DNA of 64,000 nt from Galerina marginata (lineage: Eukaryota > Basidiomycota > Agaricomycetes > Agaricales > Galerinaceae), in the NCBI GenBank assembly GCA_023014335.1, contig JAECYW010000008.1, forward strand, positions 1 to 64,000, given 5' to 3'. Under the pieces are notes generated by a model that worked only from the letters and a program-made list of their open reading frames with translations, was not told the DNA's origin and searched no databases. Every line of letters begins with the position of its first letter. The stretch's first letter is position 1. Position numbers and translations under genes: made by a program. Shown here one piece after another: positions 57,975 to 64,000 of the stretch.

Positions 57975-59434
57975 CTAATCTGTCGTCGAACAGCTTGGGC
58001 CAGTGGCCACGACGCTGGCAGAATTTAGCTCCCCGTATTGTTGACGATATGTATCAATAAGCTTTTGTTGCTCTAAAAGCTGGTGGTCGGCAGCTTGTTT
58101 CAAAGCCTGAGCCTCCTCGTACTTACGCTGGAGTTCAACTGCATCTGCACGCCGAGCACTCAGGAGAGTAGTAATAGCGCCATTGAACTCCGTGGCAAGC
58201 GTACTTGCAGTCGATTGTGCCTCGCTGCGAAGCCTGGGAGACGCATATGATATAGTTCCTGCCCGCGCTGATGTATGTTGAGCGCCTAAAAAGAGCCAAC
58301 ATCCTGTTTCACGAGACGCATCTTCGCACTAGCCTCAATGAGTAAATTTTGATTTCTATGAATAAAAGGAATAAACTCACTTTCTCAACGATCTTGTTAA
58401 GAAGGCGGGAAAATCTTCGAGAGGCGTCCCTTGAATTTTTGATCACATTTGGTAGAGCTTTAGTACGATGTATAGCTGTAAGAGTTTAATAAGAATGGAA
58501 CAAACAAATATGATGAAATCACGCACTGTAAGGTGCATTTCCACGTTTGACACCGCCGACGTGACCATGGAATGGGTTAGCTTGTGTTGGCTTGCGTCTG
58601 GTTGCAGCGAATTGCAAGAAGCTTGACTGAGAAGTTGGTGTCGCTCCGGTATCCTTACTTGGCGATGTATCAGAAACATCTGCTGCAGGACTGGATCCCA
58701 AAGTGGAAGGAAATAGAGTACTGGGTGTCGTGGATGCGCTGGGTCGAGAGAAGAAATCTTCGTCCAAGGATCCATTTGATGGTTGACGTTGTGATATGGC
58801 AAGAAGATCTGGATCAATATTTTCATCCGGTGTCTCACTTGGAGGAAAATACGGCATAGTGGAATTGTTGGGACTGGAGACGGAGCCTAAGTTCTATAAA
58901 ATTGAACATATTACTAGTAGCGCTTTTACAGAACGATGAGATTGGCATACCGGGATTAAAGCAGTAGCACGAGGTGGTGGTGTCTGAGAACCTGTGGTTT
59001 CTGACTGCAAATCCAGGTCTGGCATGGAAATTGACTCGACTCTCTGTGGCAAATAATAGAACCGTAACTAGGCCTTAGAGTAGTTAAAGCGACTCACCAA
59101 CTGCGCGGCTTTGGCACTGAGAAATGCCCGACCTTTTGCAGAGTGGACACATTCTGAACGGGACGGGTTATCAGGGCAGGTTCGACAGTGGTAGCTCCGA
59201 GTTGGCGTATCTTGAGGCTAAAATTCCGAAGATGATATTGAACCAGTAATACATGGCGTTTAATCTCGCACGCACCTGTTCAACGGCTGGATGCGATTCA
59301 AGCCATTTTTTTCCAGCAATGGTATGCACACACTGGCTGCGTAGCGGTCGGTTCGGACACTTCTGGCAACGTGAGGGTTTCCGAGTTTGTGCTTCGACCT
59401 GTTGGCGTCGCTTTTTAGCTGGGCTTTTCCCCAT
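57975..59434 (-). CDS. gene A: duplicated CxxC..CVH module and C-terminal coiled coil
   Basis: Exons 59434-59276, 59217-59098, 59043-58951, 58893-58527 and 58475-58381 join in frame, and a last exon (about 58296-57975) encodes a coiled coil ending SCSTTD. The splice linking the last two parts is unresolved. The first two exons each carry one copy of a module: C-x2-C-P-[ND]-x-P-x-R-S-x-C-V-H-[ST]-x2-G-[KR]-x-[WF]-L. The spacing of three Cys and one His is that of a small zinc knuckle. Exons 3-4 are Ser/Pro/Thr-rich and disordered. The start MGKSPAKKRRQQ is basic and could be a nuclear signal. The start codon faces the KDZ transposase gene at 235 bp. It is probably an accessory protein of that locus. 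No family recognised. Confidence 0.7.
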
Positions 59435-59669
59435 AATATATACAGGGCGCGTCTGGACTGAAGGCGCCAAGCTGGTTGTATAAACGGGTAATGATCGAGG
59501 AAGAGAAAAATGCGGATTCAGACATGCCTTTATATATGATCGCGGCTGGTCCACATGAACAATGAACGAATGATTGTTACGACAATGAAGGTGTCTATAA
59601 TCCGTCCCCTAAGGTGTCAGTTCAATAATCAAAAGATCATTTTCTTCCTTCTATCAGCAAAAAGTCGTG

Positions 59670-62600
59670 ATGTCAGACCTACCTGGATTTACTATATCTT
59701 TTGATACACCACCTCCAGCACCAAAGCAAATTGTCAGCTTCGATGCTCAAGTATCATGGGGATCCACCCAACCCACACCGAAGCGGAAGCCTCGCCACAA
59801 TTTCAAGGCTCAGAAGAAGAGCAAAAAAAGCACAGGAACGGTTTTGACATCATCAACTCTGCCGGTCAGAAACCTGGGCAATTTAAATCCAGAGGAAGGC
59901 CAAATATATCCTGGTAGCACAGCACGTGGGGAGAACAACTTAATGGCCAATGGACCTCCTGGGGATTCAGCGTACTCGGAAGAAAACCTAGGCAGTTTAA
60001 CACCGGAGGCCGATCTGGATGCATACATCCGTCAGGATGAAATAGTCCCCATACTCACTTTCGAAAATATGACGCATTATTCAGAGGAAGACGGCAGAGA
60101 TATTGTTCAGAACGGGATTACACTGAATGATGAAGCTTTCGAATACTTTGTCGAGGCGGTCCAGGCTGAAGAATGTGGATTCTGGCAGTTATCGAAGACC
60201 CTGTTCATTGCCAATGGATGGGACATATGAACAAATACATCTTCTCCATTGTGGTATCACCTGACACGGGTGAAGACCGCAAACGGGCAGGAAATTGCTT
60301 GTTTTTGCCCGGAAGCGAGGGTGTGTACTGATTGTCTTCACATTCGCTTCCTTCAAATCCACGGGCCGGAGAGATTTCCTTATGCTCCTGAGACAGCGCG
60401 TGAGCTCATCGTTTTGTGGCGCCTATTATCCTACTTACTAATATACCATCCAGCGGAGAATGATCAAACTATCTTGTTTTCTAGGTATTGGGTCAACGTT
60501 ATGAATGAGGGTGAAGAAGAAGTAGCGGACAAAACCTACCAGAACCTCTTCAGCGTCTTCCTACCAGGTCTTTCAGCGTCGGCCAAAACTCGGGTGGTGG
60601 TTGAACATGAAGGTAATGATACAGGTTCTGGCCACTGGGCATGCTTCAAACACCCCAATATCCGTAACTGCGAACATATTATCGCAGCCCGGGATTGCCT
60701 GCAACAATACATTACACGAGACGTGTTAGCGCGGGATACACTTATCGAAAGGGATCACCTGCTCTACAATGGTAAAGTGCCGATGATACCTAAAAATACA
60801 ATGGAATTTTTGCTGACATCAATCGCAGATGCTCGAGTAAGGAGCGCTGCCAGAACAGAGTCAATATCCTATCAGCCAATCCCACCTGCTGTCTGGGCTA
60901 GGCTACCAAGTGACCCTGTATCCGTGAGGCAGTTTTTGGAGAAACCGCCCGAGATAATCCCTCTATGCTTGGGCTCAAGTTGCTGCTGTAAACCTGGCGC
61001 TAGATTGCACTATGACCCCACAAAACCTGTGAACGTCATTGAGTGCACCGTCTATGGAATAGCCAGGATGTGGAAGACGACTATTGAAATACAGAAGTGT
61101 CCATCTTGCAAACACAGATACATCGGACCCGACTGTTGCGAAATCGGGATCTTCAATTGGAACAACCGATCCTTATTTATGCATGATCTCCTCGAGGATT
61201 ACATCTCCAGTTATACGTCTTCAGAGACGCCGATCCACTCCTGGGTATTGACTATTTCACGACGGTATCAGTCTCATAACATGGATTTCGTTGGCGAAAA
61301 AAAGTTCTCGTCTGCATGGTTTGCCTACGCAAGATTACTGGAGCTGGGTGGGGATATGAACTGCCCAAAATGTGGACCTTCACCGCAAGTCACTATCTGG
61401 GATGGCGTTACCCTGGCTTTTACTCGGAAGAATATTCTTCCTTCGCTTCGCCCCCCAACATACATCCATTCCGGTGCACCAAGGCGATCCGAGACAAGAT
61501 ATCCGGTAAATCCACAGTGTATTCCAGACAAAGAGCTTCGGAAGGCCATCAGTTTAATTTTCTCTGGACCGCCACTCGACTTTTCCATCGCATTAGCGCC
61601 AGTGTTTTGGGAAGAAGACGACCACGCTGCTGATGGTCATCCAGTAATACTCAGAAATGAGGCGACATCAAAGGAGAAGGCAGAATCGGCCATGCGCATG
61701 CGCCTGGATGTCATTCCAGTGGTGACTCGTAAATTGAAAGAAATCAATAACGCTCTCGGCCATTTTTTTGATAAATACTACGGGATCGAAGCCCTCTCAG
61801 CAAAGCGTGCATCTGATGTTCATCGTCGCTTTTTTCAGCAGTTAGCCGCGGAAGAGTCAGTCCTACAGCTTATGACACGACCAGTAATGCATAACATGGA
61901 GACATTTCTGAAGAATCCTGGGCTGGATACCCTCCCGTATTTGACAATGTTCCCGGCACTATACGCCGTCATGGTACACGAGTTTAAACTTGGTCTTCAG
62001 AAGGACGTTCTTAGTGTCTGCAAGTGGCTTTTAATCAGAGCCTGGACAGTCCTGGGAGGTATGATTACTGAAGGAGAATCGGGGATAAAGGACGTAGATC
62101 CCGAAACTATAGGGAATTGGAAAGAGGTGAGCCTATATTTCTACTACTAGCTATCGGTCTGTACCAAATCCGGCAAATCAGACAGGATGTTATTATGGGA
62201 TGCCTCAGATCCGCCATCGGCCATTTTACCCCTTGCTGGCGAAAGATGGTCAGACCGACAAAGGAGGAAAAGACAGTAACGGCGAGGGCTGTCAGAAACA
62301 TTACCTCAAGTATGGGAAGCAATCCCTGACCGGAGGACTAATGGTAGTATGGTGCACTCACAGCGTATGCTACGGGTTTCACCACATCCCTATGGCTGAA
62401 GGACGAAATGAAGTTTTTTCGGCCATTTACACACACTGGGAGAAGGCTCCGGAGATCGTAATTTACGACTTTGCGTGCAATCTACAACCATATTGCATGA
62501 CGCGAGAAGCCGATTTCTTTGCGGACACAACTTTCCTAATTGATAAATTCCATTCCGCGGGACACACCAAGTGCGGCAGGGCAAGCTTTGTCAATACCTA

Positions 62601-62817
62601 TGTGTCGGCTAATCCCCGACTTATGGATGTCAACTCGAGTGCCGCAGAATGCGGAAACGGTGGCGTTCATCGTATTCGCAAGTCAGTCAGCTATATGACG
62701 CAGGACAATGCAATCATCTACACGAAGGTCTACTTTTCGTACTGGAACCGTGCCCAAATCCGCGGAATGATGGATAGTCAAAGGAAGCATGGTCGACTTC
62801 CTCAAGTCAGTAGGTAG
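59670..62817 (+). pseudogene. KDZ-type (Kyakuja-Dileera-Zisupton) transposase with Cys clusters, one in-frame stop
   Basis: Exon 59670-62126 and exon 62182-62817 share one frame (about 1030 codons) broken only by TGA at 60228-60230. The first 186 residues are acidic and disordered. After the stop come Cys clusters CFCPEARVCTDC, CCCKPGARL, CPSCKHRYIGPDCC and CPKCG, as in the CxC zinc modules attached to fungal KDZ transposases. The catalytic half has IYDFACNLQPY, DKFHSAGHTKC and NSSAAECGNGGVHRIR, giving the D, D/H and E of an RNase H-like transposase. The intron at 62127-62181 splits that half. It would mobilise its host element by DNA cleavage. The TGA may be a disabling mutation, or mark two separate proteins (the second could start at 60258). 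The 3' end may splice on after CTTCCTCAA (62805). Confidence 0.8.
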
Positions 62818-63076
62818 ATTTAGGAATCCAGAATTGATAATCTGAGCAGGAAACTGAGCAACTGAAATGTAACGGTACCTATAATCAATTGTCAACTTAT
62901 TGATCAGCGGAACCATTATACCCAACAGTACACATGGACCAAGACCCGTAGTAAGTTCGTACAAGTACACAGGAACAACTCATAAAAGATTGTGGGAGCA
63001 AAAACGTAACGACTCCTTCCCATCTCCCTTCCCATCCCCGTCGACGGAAATACGCATCTCACTAACAGAAGTGCCA

Positions 63077-63752
63077 ATGCTTTCATCTCAGCAATCGGAA
63101 ACAATCACAGAAAGTGGGGGGGAGCATGTCAATCTAGCTCCAGATGTACCGAAAGGTGTTCGCTCAGACAACAAGGACAATGGAGACGTCTCATCGGATG
63201 GCATGCCGCCTCGAGCTCAATTTGGGCCCAGATACGGTGCAGACAGTATGTGGATTTCTAAAGATTCAAGGCTCAATCTATCTAAACGAGTCGTAGAAAA
63301 GGAGGTGGAGCAGTTCTGGCTCACAGCCCTCTCTCAAGAGTGTCCCTGTGGTTCGACTTTCGGATATGACCCCCAAGGACGAGCTCGATATCATCTGATG
63401 ATTTGTAGCTCTGCGACGGCGAACACAGCTTTAATCCCTCTATCTCTGTTGAACAAGACCAAAGCAGTGAGTCAAGAACCAGGCGAGGACATGGAGGATG
63501 CATATGGTGAGCGACTAACAATCTGAATGTGCTTCGTGTAACGTCAGTTGATATTGGTATTTAGAGAAACAAAGGGCGTTATACTGGCTTTCGGTTCTGG
63601 AGGAGAACTGTGGTTGTCATTCGGAAATAGGTCGCGATTCTGATGGCGAGGTTCGCCATCTTCAAACAAACTGTAAATACGTTAAGTTGCGTGATAGCAT
63701 CGCTGCCGGCTCCTTCAAAGTTGACGTAGACAATGAAGGCCACGGCTTGTAG
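63077..63752 (+). CDS. gene C: small protein with duplicated CxC..H..C module
   Basis: Exons 63077-63506 and 63565-63752, 618 bases and 205 residues. The first 80 residues are polar. Two similar modules follow, one per exon: FWLTALSQECPCGS...RYHLMIC and YWLSVLEENCGCHS...RHLQTNC, both W-L-x2-L-x(2-4)-C-x-C-x(13-14)-H-x(3-4)-C. Such Cys/His spacing suggests zinc binding. It lies 260 bp after the KDZ transposase on the same strand and could be a distal exon set of that gene, since the frame upstream (62900-63077) is open. I treat it as separate because no clean splice chain joins them. No family recognised. Confidence 0.6.
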
Positions 63753-64000
63753 TGCTACTCGAGTATGAGCCCTTTCAATGTATAAGTTCAATAAATGCGT
63801 CTTGTCAGAGCACTCCGTTTATTGTAGATTCATGCTATGTTGATTATTCTCTTGAATATGTCACCACGGATAGTCGTATAATCTTTGAGGGTGTAGCAGC
63901 TGCAGGAACGGTTCCTGCAGACTAGCCGCTCAGATGGCAAGAACTGTTCCAATGCACCATGTGCAGAAAATGCTCGGCTAAACAACTGCGGGAACGGTTC
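63753..64000. other. AT-rich flank with GGAACNGTTCC palindromes at window edge
   Basis: At 63901-63921 two 10-base arms, CTGCAGGAAC and its inverse, flank a single G. GAACTGTTCC occurs at about 63942 and GGGAACGGTTC ends the window. The clustering of one palindromic core just beyond the KDZ locus might mark subterminal transposase sites. Confidence 0.4.

Noticed and set aside
1..64000. CRISPR array, rRNA operon, bacterial promoters
   Set aside because: The tandem repeats have units that are too long and no unique spacers; no rRNA-like sequence was seen; the gene structure is eukaryotic.

Overview
The window looks like nuclear DNA of a filamentous basidiomycete, most likely an agaricomycete. 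The genes carry many short introns (about 45-60 bases, GT..AG). The mobile elements (DIRS-type and hAT, plus a KDZ-type transposase) are typical of that group, and an HMG-box gene of the fungal MATA_HMG type is present. No rRNA, tRNA, CRISPR array or bacterial-style operon was seen. Exon structures are hand-spliced: a chain of exons was accepted only when the reading frame and splice sites agreed.

Region by region: (1) 1-8.2 kb is a tyrosine-recombinase (DIRS-type) retrotransposon on the minus strand, truncated by the left window edge. A 3.9-kb hAT DNA transposon (3652-7571) with a perfect 8-bp target duplication splits its first coding region. (2) 8.2-24 kb holds ordinary small genes on the minus strand: an all-helical protein (11.4-12.5 kb), a small cupin (15.0-15.6 kb), a small one-helix protein (16.1-16.5 kb), an unknown protein (17.4-18.5 kb) and a MYND-finger protein (19.7-20.8 kb). 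Between them lie decayed and duplicated DNA and a cluster of TCGA-centred palindromes (9.8-10.8 kb). (3) 24.4-26.6 kb is a 711-residue HMG-box transcription factor. A truncated, internally deleted copy of it and of its 3' flank lies at 39.7-42 kb. A family of roughly 150-250-bp repeats is shared by 27.8-28.2, 31.4-32.2 and 40.9-41.9 kb. (4) 29.6-30.2 kb encodes a proline-rich membrane-anchored protein, 33.1-34.5 kb a Gfo/Idh/MocA oxidoreductase, and 42.56-42.82 kb an 8-cysteine small secreted protein. (5) 45-54 kb is a gene island between two unrelated minisatellites (43.7-45.0 and 54.1-54.85 kb). It has a small unknown gene, gene 'D' (+), a very intron-rich gene 'E' (-) built from many mostly phase-0 mini-exons, and a small protein with an RNase H1 N-terminal (viroplasmin-like) motif. 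D and the C-terminus of E share an unnamed Cys/His domain and one intron position. (6) 58-63.8 kb is a KDZ-transposase locus. A divergent gene carrying a duplicated CxxC..CVH module faces a Cys-rich KDZ transposase interrupted by a single in-frame TGA, followed by a gene with a duplicated CxC..H..C module.

The most notable material is the mini-exon gene E with its paralogue D, the three-gene KDZ locus with duplicated small Cys modules, the overlapping ATGA stop/start in the DIRS element, and the repeat families.
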